Shown here: positions 1 through 7,558 of the stretch, in pieces
Layout of the letters: every line of letters starts with the position of its first letter
Position numbering within the stretch: the stretch's first letter is position 1
Source: Veillonellaceae bacterium
Lineage (GTDB): Bacteria; Bacillota_C; Negativicutes; Veillonellales; Veillonellaceae
Direction: 5' to 3'
NCBI GenBank assembly: GCA_902834965.1
Contig: CADFKY010000013.1
Location: forward strand, 1 to 19,024
DNA: 19,024 bases
The notes under the pieces: model-generated
The model's database searches: none
Seen by the model: the letters and a program-made list of their open reading frames with translations, nothing else
Told to the model about the DNA's origin: nothing
Position numbers and translations under genes: made by a program

Positions 1-475
1 GAATGCGATGGGCCATTTGCAAATAGAAATAGCCAAAGAATTGGTCTTCTTCAAGTAACAAGCTATTCACATCATGTAGAATATTCCACAACCGTTGCTC
101 ATAAGCAGGTGTCATGACAGCTTGTTGCATAACAGCAAGGTCTGTACCTTCTACCTGCATCTCATCTAGGGCACGGCCTATGGTCCCTATATGACTATCT
201 GACATATTGTGATTCATCATATCTGCTGCTATGCGTTGTGGTTCCATGCTATGATGTTGCGCTTCATAACTATCCACATAAGCTTCGTAAGCGGCATAGA
301 TTTGCGTATATAACGCCTCTGACTCACGATGAATGCGCTCTCGCTTTACATGCCATCGATCAAGAGCCGCGATAGCCTTTTCATCATAGGACCCTGTTTT
401 TTCCCACCCGTCTATATGAGTGAGTAAATCAGAGGCGTCGCGAATATCGTCCTTATCTAAATTTCGTTGCATCAT
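1..475 (-). CDS. N-terminal part of a VWA-like / DUF2201-type protein (cut by window edge)
   Basis: An uninterrupted reading frame of about 158 codons starts at two consecutive ATG codons (475 or 472) preceded by GGAGG at 480-484, and runs off the left edge without a stop. The visible part is hydrophilic and mostly helical, with many charged residues. Its last visible stretch, FFGYFYLQMAHRI, resembles the 'FFGYLL..L' start of the N-terminal metallopeptidase-like domain of DUF2201 proteins, which end in a VWA-like domain. That match is from memory of the family. The position directly downstream of a MoxR-like AAA+ ATPase fits, because MoxR ATPases are commonly paired with VWA proteins. The zinc site and the VWA domain would lie outside the window, so the function is a moderate-confidence inference; the reading frame itself is secure. 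Confidence 0.65.
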   Translation of the reverse strand, partial: MMQRNLDKDDIRDASDLLTHIDGWEKTGSYDEKAIAALDRWHVKRERIHRESEALYTQIYAAYEAYVDSYEAQHHSMEPQRIAADMMNHNMSDSHIGTIGRALDEMQVEGTDLAVMQQAVMTPAYEQRLWNILHDVNSLLLEEDQFFGYFYLQMAHRI

Positions 476-568
476 TCCACCTCCTTTTTCTTTTTAAAAC
501 TATATGTTAATTACCTTGTGTTATACATACATCATCAGGTAAAACTATTGTTACCAATCTAAATAGAC

Positions 569-1669
569 TTACTTTTGTGCCTCAAAGAAAGTATCTACGA
601 ATAAATCATCTTCAATAGCATAGGCGTAAACACGTTCGTAAGTGTTACGCAAGTCTTTCATAACTGCTACACGTAAATCACCAGGATACAATGTAAGGAA
701 TTCAATGAAGTGATGAACTTCTTCGGCATTACTGTTTCGATTTAAACGATGCAACATATTTTTAGCTGCTACATATAAACGAGTTGGACTTTCACCTTTA
801 ACCTGTTCAGCCATAGACATAATAGCACCTGGTTTTTGAACCGCCGCCAATACATCATCAAAGGTAATAAGTGGTTCTTGATCGGACTCAACAAAGTTTA
901 CGAAAGCCTCCGCAATGAGTTTACCAACGTTACCGCGGATAACGTTCATGAATACTTCGCGACTATATGCTGAGCCTTCTTGATTTTTATAAATCGTATA
1001 CAAGCCAGATACGCGTTCAAAGGAACGTGGTGTAGCATCAATGTCATCCTCATGACGTTGATTTAAGTATTCTGGATAAGAAGAAATAAATTCGATAACC
1101 TTTTCTTCAATCCCCGCACCAATAGCCCAGTCAATCCATTGCATGTAATCAGCATTCATATAAAGCCATACAAAACGGTTTTGTTGTGCTGGGTCCATAT
1201 CGATGGTTTGATAATCAAAAGAATCTTCAGGGTTCATAGCGGCGATAATGCGCACTTGGTCGCTTAAAGAGAAGCCATTAATTTCACGATTCAAAATGAG
1301 GTTCATTAACTCTTGTTGCACAGCATGTTCTGCACGGTTAATTTCATCGATAAACAGCAATGCTTGGCGCCCTTTATCTACTGCTTGAGCCACATGTTCC
1401 AACGTATGATGCACAGCATACACTGTAGTCTTTACGGAATGCGTATTACCGCGACCATCTGTATGTGTAACAGATTCTACAGTTGGCAAACCACCAATTT
1501 CACCTTCTTTTAAGAGGTTACCGTCAATTGTTACCAGTTCCCAATCATGCTCAGCGGCTACACGCGCCGCAAGAGATGTTTTACCAATCCCCGTTTCACC
1601 AACGAGCAAAGGTACTTGATTCGCAGCAAGCACTAACTCTACGCTTGCCATTGTATCTATAAAGTTCAT
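569..1669 (-). CDS. MoxR-like AAA+ ATPase
   Basis: This 366-residue protein is a single AAA+ module. The Walker A loop is GETGIGKT (residues 24-31), Walker B is LLFIDE (104-109), sensor 1 is the Asn in AAMNPED (about 146), and candidate arginine-finger or sensor residues lie in QQNRF (165) and TPRSFERV (215). The layout, with no other enzymatic domain, fits MoxR-type ATPases, which act as chaperones that remodel or insert cofactors into partner proteins, usually with a VWA-domain partner. Here the next gene (1-475) looks like such a partner. A ribosome-binding site (CGGAGATACA) precedes the ATG. The gene starts 12 bases after the repeat protein stops, so both are probably on one mRNA. The client protein is unknown. 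Confidence 0.85.
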   Translation of the reverse strand: MNFIDTMASVELVLAANQVPLLVGETGIGKTSLAARVAAEHDWELVTIDGNLLKEGEIGGLPTVESVTHTDGRGNTHSVKTTVYAVHHTLEHVAQAVDKGRQALLFIDEINRAEHAVQQELMNLILNREINGFSLSDQVRIIAAMNPEDSFDYQTIDMDPAQQNRFVWLYMNADYMQWIDWAIGAGIEEKVIEFISSYPEYLNQRHEDDIDATPRSFERVSGLYTIYKNQEGSAYSREVFMNVIRGNVGKLIAEAFVNFVESDQEPLITFDDVLAAVQKPGAIMSMAEQVKGESPTRLYVAAKNMLHRLNRNSNAEEVHHFIEFLTLYPGDLRVAVMKDLRNTYERVYAYAIEDDLFVDTFFEAQK

Positions 1670-1681
1670 TGTATCTCCGTT

Positions 1682-2488
1682 CTAATATTTCAAATATTCA
1701 CTAACTGCAATCTTCTTAACAGCCCGAGTTCCATAAGCATCTATAAGTGACAATAGATCGATAGGCCATTTAGATTGACGACCTCCGATAGCTTTATTGT
1801 TGATCAATTCACGAATATAGTCCTCATCAACTGTATCACTAGAGATAGCGCTAATGATGATAGATTTAATTTCGTCCACAGTGACGCCTAAATTATTGGG
1901 TATATACCCTAGTGTGGCAGCACTTACACTAAATAGGTGCAACGCCAAATCTTTAGTAAGCTTTGTGATTTGTCGCATTGCCTGCGGATCTTGTTTTACT
2001 GCTGCTTCTAGAACTGCTACGCTAGGCTCATCAATATAACGCAAGGCCAAGTAATTTTCTTTAACTGCTTGTAATTGTACGGATTTGCTGGGATCCTTAA
2101 TGTATTGCAACGCATCATAGTTGGCCTTTACAGCTTCCAGCTGTAGTTCTTCTAATGGATTTGAGATATAGCGTATAGCCCATCCAGATTGAGCGAGTGC
2201 TTTCTTAACAATCGTATCAGATGGATTATCGATATATTCTAAAACAGCCCAGTCCTTTTCTACCAATGCCTGTAATAAATCTTCTGTAGGATTTTCCACG
2301 AATTGTATGGCTCGTGGTGATTGTGAAAGCGCCGTTTCAATAACCTTTCTAGTAGGTTCTTTAATATATTGCAACAACATGCCATTTTGGGCTACACAGG
2401 TAAGTTGCATTGCTTCTGTAGGATTAGGAATATTCCTAATTCCATGTGGATTATTGGTCAGCGCCGTTATATATTGTTCTTCTGTCAT
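1682..2488 (-). CDS. 22-residue-repeat protein (DUF4116-like), 268 aa
   Basis: The protein consists largely of eight to nine tandem copies of a 22-residue unit, roughly 'EAVKxNxxALxYIxxPSxxVQL', covering about residues 1-200, followed by a 65-residue non-repeat tail. Each unit should form a helix pair, giving a curved solenoid typical of protein-protein binding scaffolds. Similar 'AVKQN..ALQYI' units occur in DUF4116-type proteins of phages and bacteria. I chose the ATG at 2488 because GAAGG at 2494-2498 lies five bases before it. An in-frame ATG at 2500 would add four residues but has no ribosome-binding site. There is no signal peptide or membrane segment. It is the first gene of the group with the AAA+ ATPase (12-base gap) and the VWA-like gene, so it may be an adaptor or substrate receptor for that ATPase; this is inference. 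Confidence 0.75.
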   Translation of the reverse strand: MTEEQYITALTNNPHGIRNIPNPTEAMQLTCVAQNGMLLQYIKEPTRKVIETALSQSPRAIQFVENPTEDLLQALVEKDWAVLEYIDNPSDTIVKKALAQSGWAIRYISNPLEELQLEAVKANYDALQYIKDPSKSVQLQAVKENYLALRYIDEPSVAVLEAAVKQDPQAMRQITKLTKDLALHLFSVSAATLGYIPNNLGVTVDEIKSIIISAISSDTVDEDYIRELINNKAIGGRQSKWPIDLLSLIDAYGTRAVKKIAVSEYLKY

Positions 2489-2493
2489 ACTAA

Positions 2494-2498
2494 CCTTC
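2494..2498 (-). promoter_or_regulatory. Ribosome-binding site deciding the repeat-protein start
   Basis: GAAGG (minus strand) is five bases from the ATG at 2488. It starts immediately after the U-tract of the hairpin at 2509-2535, so structure or readthrough there could affect translation of this gene. Confidence 0.55.
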
Positions 2499-2508
2499 AT
2501 TTCTATCT

Positions 2509-2535
2509 AAAAAGGCCATACGAATACGTATGACC
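2509..2535 (-). terminator. Intrinsic terminator after ktrA / leader hairpin before repeat-protein gene
   Basis: Arms 2514-2522 and 2527-2535 with loop AATA form nine pairs in minus-strand RNA, including one G-U, followed by five U residues (2513-2509). It closes the pfkB-ktrB-ktrA unit, but it also lies between a possible promoter (-10 at 2555-2560) and the next start codon, so it could act as an attenuator for the downstream genes. Confidence 0.65.
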
Positions 2536-2554
2536 TATACTAAATTCTATTTTT

Positions 2555-2563
2555 ATTGTATCA
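2555..2563 (-). promoter_or_regulatory. Possible extended -10 promoter for the repeat/AAA+/VWA genes
   Basis: On the minus strand TGATACAAT matches an extended -10 element (TGnTACAAT). No convincing -35 is visible 17 bases upstream. A start near 2548 would place the 2509-2535 hairpin in the leader. Confidence 0.3.
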
Positions 2564-2601
2564 CATTTTTTCGATATAATTATATTTCTTTCGTATACTT
2601 A

Positions 2602-3252
2602 CTACACCGTTAACGCATCTAAATCAGAATTATTCCCAATTACTAATAATTTATCCGATGCTGAAAGAATGGTAGTCGGATTTGGCGGAACTTCTAATTC
2701 CTCGCCTCGTCTGATTCCTACTGCATTAAGATTATATTTCTCACGCAAATTAGAGTCCTTTAAGCAAGATCCAACCATAAATTGAGGCATAACAACCTCA
2801 ATGAGACTAATATTTTTAGAAAGCTGTAAATAATCCATCACATGCTCTCGCGTTAATGATTGTACTAATCGTTGTGCTACATCATACTCCGGATAAATAA
2901 CCAAATCTACACCAATCTTCTTAAGCATCTTACCTTGTAAGCTATTCTCAGCTTTTGAAACTACATATGGCATGTTCATTTCTTTCAACAACATAGAAGT
3001 CATAAGATTAGCTTGAAGATTATCACCAATAGCAACGATAATCATATCAAACTGACTTAAGGCCAATGCTTTAATGGCCTCTTCATCAGTCGTATCTGCC
3101 ACAATGGCATGTGTTACATAGGGGGACACCTTTTGCACGATTTCTGGATTAATATCTACACCTAATACTTCATGATTCATAGATGCTAACATCTTAGCCA
3201 CAGTTGTTCCAAATCGACCAAGACCAATGACAGCAATTGTTTTGTATTTCAT
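2602..3252 (-). CDS. ktrA: KtrA/TrkA-family potassium channel gating subunit
   Basis: A 216-residue cytoplasmic RCK protein that gates the membrane subunit KtrB. The N-terminal Rossmann domain (RCK_N, residues about 4-120) has the nucleotide-binding loop GLGRFG (10-15) and the acidic residue D33 after beta-strand 2. The C-terminal RCK_C domain occupies about 140-216. Length and domain order match KtrA proteins, which form octameric rings that bind ATP or ADP; RCK_C domains of this family often bind c-di-AMP in Firmicutes. A GAGGAG site precedes the ATG. It follows ktrB by 36 bases, the reverse of the usual ktrA-ktrB order, and is the last gene before the hairpin at 2509-2535. Confidence 0.93.
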   Translation of the reverse strand: MKYKTIAVIGLGRFGTTVAKMLASMNHEVLGVDINPEIVQKVSPYVTHAIVADTTDEEAIKALALSQFDMIIVAIGDNLQANLMTSMLLKEMNMPYVVSKAENSLQGKMLKKIGVDLVIYPEYDVAQRLVQSLTREHVMDYLQLSKNISLIEVVMPQFMVGSCLKDSNLREKYNLNAVGIRRGEELEVPPNPTTILSASDKLLVIGNNSDLDALTV

Positions 3253-3288
3253 ACTATATCTCCTCTACAAAATAGCAATTATTTTCAG

Positions 3289-4656
3289 CTATAAGAGTAC
3301 ATTCTCTTCTGCATAACTAATCGGTTTAGTTGGTGCTGTTCTAAGAGCCCACGTACCTATGACAGTCATAACCCCTACACGTCCTGTAAACATGACGAGC
3401 ATTAAGACCCATTTGCTACTTTCAGATAAATCAGGTGTAATCCCCGTTGTAAGTCCTACAGTACCAAAGGCAGATGTAACCTCGAATAGTAGACGAATAA
3501 AATCGTAAGGTTCATCCCAAGCGAGGTAACATGTGGCTAGTAATACGAGAAGAATGGATAAAAAGATGATCCCATTTGCTTTCAGCACAGTTACTAACGA
3601 AATGCGCCGTTCAAAAATCTCTGTATCTGGCCGGTTGTTAAACAATGTACAGGATGAAAGAAACGCTACCGCTACCGTGCTAATTTTTACGCCCCCACCA
3701 GTAGAGTTTGGTCCTGCCCCGATAAACATAAGAATGATGGTAACAAACAGAGTAATAGGATGTAATGCATTATAATCAACCGTCGCAATACCTGCTGTGC
3801 GCGGCGTAATTGATTGGAACAAAGATGCCATGATTTTGTTCCATATAGGTAAAGGCCCAAAGGTTTTAGGATTAGACCATTCAACACCTAAGAAAATGAT
3901 GGCACCTAGTAAAATAAGGAATATGGTACCAACTAGCATGATTTTGGTATGTAATTTTAAATCAACAAAACGTCGCACCTTCCGATGTGACCAAATATCA
4001 AAAGCAGCTAGGTACCCAAAACCACCGATTACAATAAGAGCCATTGTATTAATATTAAACAATACATCTCCTACCATAGCATATGGTAGATTATTGTCGA
4101 AAAATACAAAGCCTGCATTACAGAACGTGGAGATAGACTGCATAACTCCGGTATATAATGCAGCGTGCCCAATATAGGGATATAGCTGAATCGTATAAAT
4201 TATGCCGCCAATAATTTCAATGGCAAAGGTATACAAGGTTAATTTTTTCGTAATATGTAATAGCCCTGTCATTCCCTCTTGTCCCACATCTTCTGACAAT
4301 AGCAACCGATTTTTTAGGCCTACCCGTTTACCTAAAAGCAAGGCAATGATAGTTGTAAAAGAGACAATCCCCAGTCCACCGAGCTGAATCAGTATGACCA
4401 TAACGATTTTGCCAAATAGAGACCAATGATAATACGTATCTACTGTAGCAAGTCCCGTTACGGAAACACAGGATACCGCTGTAAAGGCTGCATCTACAAG
4501 AGCAGTTGTTTGACCATGAGCACTTGAAATAGGTAGCATAAGCAATATGGTACCTATAATCATAACCCCTAAAAAGCTAAGCGCTAATAATCGATAGGGA
4601 TTTTGTTGCATGTATCGTTGTACATGAGAATGAGAATGTGAAATATCATGCCACAT
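3289..4656 (-). CDS. ktrB: KtrB/TrkH-family potassium transporter
   Basis: A 455-residue integral membrane protein of the Trk/Ktr/HKT superfamily. Four pore loops are visible: VSVTGL (about 64-69), STFCNAGF (176-183), TPRTAGI (284-290) and SAFGTVGLT (395-403), each with the selectivity glycine. The mobile gate segment GAGPNSTGGGVKIS lies at 313-326, and a conserved arginine that blocks the closed pore is in FTGRVG (about 426). It takes up K+ (with Na+ coupling in some members) under control of KtrA. Its start lies six bases after the pfkB stop, and its ribosome-binding site (GGAG/AAGG) lies inside the end of pfkB, so translation is probably coupled. The N-terminus carries four histidines within eleven residues (H3, H7, H9, H11), which is unusual. 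Confidence 0.93.
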   Translation of the reverse strand: MWHDISHSHSHVQRYMQQNPYRLLALSFLGVMIIGTILLMLPISSAHGQTTALVDAAFTAVSCVSVTGLATVDTYYHWSLFGKIVMVILIQLGGLGIVSFTTIIALLLGKRVGLKNRLLLSEDVGQEGMTGLLHITKKLTLYTFAIEIIGGIIYTIQLYPYIGHAALYTGVMQSISTFCNAGFVFFDNNLPYAMVGDVLFNINTMALIVIGGFGYLAAFDIWSHRKVRRFVDLKLHTKIMLVGTIFLILLGAIIFLGVEWSNPKTFGPLPIWNKIMASLFQSITPRTAGIATVDYNALHPITLFVTIILMFIGAGPNSTGGGVKISTVAVAFLSSCTLFNNRPDTEIFERRISLVTVLKANGIIFLSILLVLLATCYLAWDEPYDFIRLLFEVTSAFGTVGLTTGITPDLSESSKWVLMLVMFTGRVGVMTVIGTWALRTAPTKPISYAEENVLL

Positions 4657-4662
4657 ACGACC

Positions 4663-5685
4663 TTACTCCAATCCCATTAATTTATGAACTTGATCTAGGC
4701 TCGGCAAAGGACTACGCCCGCCAATACCTTGTGTATTTAAAGCAGCTACAGCTGATGCAAAGATAGCTGCTTTTTCCAAGTCACTATGGGTACAACCTTT
4801 AAGTAACTCAATAGCACATAAAGAGGTATCACCTTGAACCGCATTCGTCGAACTTACTTTAGCACTCTCACTATGTAAAATATTAGAAAGTTTAGCTAAA
4901 AAGGCACCATGGAAACTATCTCCTGCCCCTGTTGTATCAACGACAGAGTCTTGAGGAAACGGCTCACAACGATAAGAAGTGCCATCAGGCCACACAAAAT
5001 AACTACCATTTGCTCCATCTGTAACACCAGCTATGAGAGCTCCTCGTTCATGAATGATGCGACACGCCTCTTCAAGATTAGTAGTGCCTGTATACTTTTC
5101 AGCGTAATCACGAGCCACAATAACAATATGACTATCTTCTGTGATTGGCTTCATCTCTTCATCGTAGCGCTGTGCACCACCGTCAAGGGAAATAATGGTA
5201 CCCACATCCTTTGCTACATCCATAGCAGCGCGCATGAGTGTTCTATGACGTCCATTAATATGCAAAATCATAGAATCATTAATTAACCGTTTATGAGAAT
5301 CTAAAAATTTTGGTTCCACAGCTGTAGAGCGTTCGAAAAACACGGCCCGTTCCCCTGTGCTATGTTTTACGAGAATGGTAGCAACACCACTTTTAGCACC
5401 ACGTTCAACTTGAATGGCATCTGTATTTACATTGTATTTTTCAAAATCATCTAAAATATGACGCCCCACCATATCATCACCAATACTATCAATCATGACA
5501 GTACGAGCACCATATTTACCGGCTACTGCTAACGCTGTTGCTACAGGGCCACCACCATCGGTAGTGGATGAAACAACTTGCTGTACCTCGCGACCTGTTG
5601 GGTAATGATCCACTACGATAAATCGATCTAATGTACTAGCCCCAATGCCTACGATATCTATATTTTTTTGAGGAAACATACTCAT
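4663..5685 (-). CDS. PfkB/ribokinase-family carbohydrate kinase
   Basis: A 340-residue sugar or nucleoside kinase of the PfkB fold. The N-terminal substrate loop TDGGGPVATA (42-51) and the catalytic signature DTTGAGDSFHGAF (250-262, D256 the expected base) are intact. The GGGP form of the first motif resembles the ketohexokinase/YihV branch rather than classical ribokinase, so the substrate may be a ketose or modified sugar; I cannot name it. The start at 5685 is supported by GGGAGG five bases upstream; an in-frame ATG at 5721 would add twelve residues but lacks such a site. Between about 268 and 300 there is an insertion of roughly 35 polar residues not usual for the family. It heads an operon with ktrB and ktrA; many PfkB enzymes are activated by K+, which may explain the pairing. 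Confidence 0.88.
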   Translation of the reverse strand: MSMFPQKNIDIVGIGASTLDRFIVVDHYPTGREVQQVVSSTTDGGGPVATALAVAGKYGARTVMIDSIGDDMVGRHILDDFEKYNVNTDAIQVERGAKSGVATILVKHSTGERAVFFERSTAVEPKFLDSHKRLINDSMILHINGRHRTLMRAAMDVAKDVGTIISLDGGAQRYDEEMKPITEDSHIVIVARDYAEKYTGTTNLEEACRIIHERGALIAGVTDGANGSYFVWPDGTSYRCEPFPQDSVVDTTGAGDSFHGAFLAKLSNILHSESAKVSSTNAVQGDTSLCAIELLKGCTHSDLEKAAIFASAVAALNTQGIGGRSPLPSLDQVHKLMGLE

Positions 5686-5690
5686 ACTAA

Positions 5691-5696
5691 CCTCCC
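5691..5696 (-). promoter_or_regulatory. Ribosome-binding site fixing the PfkB kinase start
   Basis: GGGAGG on the minus strand, five bases before the ATG at 5685. It rules in favour of the 340-residue form over the longer frame from 5721. Confidence 0.8.
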
Positions 5697-5749
5697 AAAG
5701 GCATATCCAGAGGATAGCCAATTTTCTTATTAGTGATTCATATAATTAC

Positions 5750-5778
5750 AGAATACATTTCGTTCTATAAAAAGTAAA
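5750..5778 (-). promoter_or_regulatory. Possible promoter of pfkB-ktrB-ktrA
   Basis: On the minus strand TTTACT (5773-5778) and TATTCT (5750-5755) are 17 bases apart, each matching four of six consensus bases. It overlaps the tail of the upstream operon's terminator. Weak evidence. Confidence 0.3.
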
Positions 5779-5801
5779 CCCCAGACTAATGTCTAGGGTT
5801 T
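5769..5801 (-). terminator. Intrinsic terminator of the heme operon
   Basis: Arms 5776-5786 and 5791-5801 around the loop (TAAT on the plus strand) give eleven pairs in minus-strand RNA; the only mismatch on the plus strand (C-A) becomes G-U in that RNA. A run of five U (5773-5769) follows shortly after. It lies about 100 bases past the hutW stop, in the 213-base gap before pfkB. Confidence 0.75.
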
Positions 5802-5898
5802 CTCTGTACTACAAAGAGTACTATATGTCACGTACTATGTCTCGTTTAGTATATGTTGTTATTAGAAAGGGTTGTTAGATTCAAGGTGTAATATAAAT

Positions 5899-7539
5899 TT
5901 AAGACATCATACGTTCCATCATATATTCAATTTCGTCAGCACTCAAATTGTACATAGCTTGTACCATTCGATTTGCTGACTCACCAGAAGCACCGCTTTT
6001 AGCGATTTCTGCCTTTGCTTTTGCAATGAGAGCTTCCTTGCGTTGCGCTTCTGAATCCTCATCAGTTGGTACCGAAATATTAGCTTTACCTTGGCCAATG
6101 CCACGTACCTCTTGATTAGGATTATCTTTAGACGTTGTTTTAGTATCTTGAGCTGCTACTGCCTCCATAGCAAAGGAGTTTTTACCAGTCATGATATACT
6201 CAACGGCTTCTAATGTACTTTGTGTAAGATTTACCGTCCAGAATTCACCGGCTGCAGTCAACTTATAAAGCAAACCATTGTAAGCTACGAGACCACGTTT
6301 TTCCCATAATTTATAAAGCCAGTTTAATTCATCTAGTTTTGCATCTAATTCAGTTAAGCTCTTAATATTGAGAAAACCTTGTTCAAGCTGGCTTACCACT
6401 TGATTTACGATAGGTTGTAAATCACTTTGCTTCATGAGTGCCATAAATGGTTTTTCACCGCGGCTGACCATATCTTCGTACGGTTTTAATGCACGATGTA
6501 ACATCATGCCGTACCCATCGACATTACCACCGGCACCACTGCCGAATGGGAACATCGGAACGCCAGCTTTAGCTAGGATGTTATACAAGCTACGTTCACG
6601 GTTGTTCGCACTCCAGTGAGCCGCGCTCAATCGACGATAGGAACGCTCGTCTAAGTATTTGCGACCAAACTCGAACATATCCCCTTGCATAGCTGTTGTA
6701 GCTGCTGCGGGCACCTTGCCTTTTGCAATATCTTTATTAAGATCACTACCATCAAATACATTTAATTGGTAAAGGTCCGCACCGTCTACACCAGAGCTTA
6801 CTAGATCTGCTAAATCTTCTTCCCAAACCTCCATCGTTTGACCTGGCAATCCGTAAATCAAGTCAATAACAACAGAACATTGACCATAGGCTTTTAACGA
6901 CGCTAACCGTTCTAATACGGTTTCTTTTGTATCTAAACGACCAACCATTTGGCGTACCTCTGTGTTGAAAGATTGTACACCAATGGACATACGGTTAACG
7001 CCATTTGCCATCCATACGTCAAGATTTTCAGGAATCAAATCGTGAATACGACCTTCTAAGGTCAATTCATAATCATTAGCTAGTGGCAAATACTCTTTAA
7101 TAGCTTTCAACAATCTTTCAGAGTTTGCTGGAGATAATGATGTTGGCGTGCCACCACCGATAAACAAGGCATGGATTAAACCATCTTTTAATCTAGGACG
7201 TTCACTAGCGAGCTTTAATTCACTAATAAGACCATTAATGTATTGATCTTCCACGTTTTGACTCGTACCATTTTGGAAGAAGCCACAGTATGTGCATTTT
7301 GTCTTACAAAACGGAATGTGAATATAGGCGCATTGCATTTCACCTTTTTTAGGTGTGCCATTCATTAAGGTAGTCCAAACAGCTTGTGTTTCCTTTGGAG
7401 AAACCAAAATACCATTGAGACCTGCATGAACAACGCGTTTATGAGGAAATGCACCACTCATCGGATTATCACAGTCTAAACCTAGTTGTAGATTGCGTTG
7501 CTTCTCCGGAATGGATTCAAAGAAACTTGCTAAACTCAT
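5899..7539 (-). CDS. hutW: ChuW/HutW-type radical SAM protein for anaerobic heme degradation, with C-terminal extension
   Basis: A 546-residue radical SAM enzyme. The [4Fe-4S] cysteines are C78, C82 and C85 in IPFCKTKCTYCGFFQNG; downstream are GGGTPTSL (128-135), TLEGRIHD (160-167), SIGVQSF (185-191) and IDLIYGLPGQT (225-235). The CGFFQN context and EGR motif point to the ChuW/HutW branch of the HemN superfamily, whose characterised member ChuW opens the heme ring without oxygen, using SAM as methyl donor, and releases iron. I chose the ATG at 7539 because AAAGGGG lies eight bases upstream; a frame from 7677 would overlap the flavodoxin gene by 119 bases. Known ChuW proteins are about 445 residues; here residues about 454-546 form an extra charged, helical tail ending in a methionine-rich segment. 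It is the last gene of the receptor-motor operon, 19 bases after the flavodoxin. Confidence 0.85.
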   Translation of the reverse strand: MSLASFFESIPEKQRNLQLGLDCDNPMSGAFPHKRVVHAGLNGILVSPKETQAVWTTLMNGTPKKGEMQCAYIHIPFCKTKCTYCGFFQNGTSQNVEDQYINGLISELKLASERPRLKDGLIHALFIGGGTPTSLSPANSERLLKAIKEYLPLANDYELTLEGRIHDLIPENLDVWMANGVNRMSIGVQSFNTEVRQMVGRLDTKETVLERLASLKAYGQCSVVIDLIYGLPGQTMEVWEEDLADLVSSGVDGADLYQLNVFDGSDLNKDIAKGKVPAAATTAMQGDMFEFGRKYLDERSYRRLSAAHWSANNRERSLYNILAKAGVPMFPFGSGAGGNVDGYGMMLHRALKPYEDMVSRGEKPFMALMKQSDLQPIVNQVVSQLEQGFLNIKSLTELDAKLDELNWLYKLWEKRGLVAYNGLLYKLTAAGEFWTVNLTQSTLEAVEYIMTGKNSFAMEAVAAQDTKTTSKDNPNQEVRGIGQGKANISVPTDEDSEAQRKEALIAKAKAEIAKSGASGESANRMVQAMYNLSADEIEYMMERMMS

Positions 7540-7547
7540 ACTCCAAT

Positions 7548-7554
7548 CCCCTTT
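7548..7554 (-). promoter_or_regulatory. Ribosome-binding site fixing the hutW start
   Basis: AAAGGGG on the minus strand, eight bases before the ATG at 7539. It supports a 546-residue product and rejects the 46-residue upstream extension that overlaps the flavodoxin gene. Confidence 0.7.
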
Positions 7555-7558
7555 CAGT

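Noticed and set aside
476..568. Weak inverted repeat GGTAA...TTACC between the ATPase and the VWA-like gene
   Set aside because: Only five pairs, without a U-tract; not distinguishable from chance.
1800..2488. 66-base periodicity as a possible tandem DNA repeat or CRISPR array
   Set aside because: The copies are diverged at the DNA level, stay in frame and encode a protein repeat; there are no identical repeats separated by spacers.
5802..5898. Short imperfect direct repeats containing GTACTAT after hutW
   Set aside because: Copies are short and irregular in AT-rich DNA, with no clear pairing or known motif.
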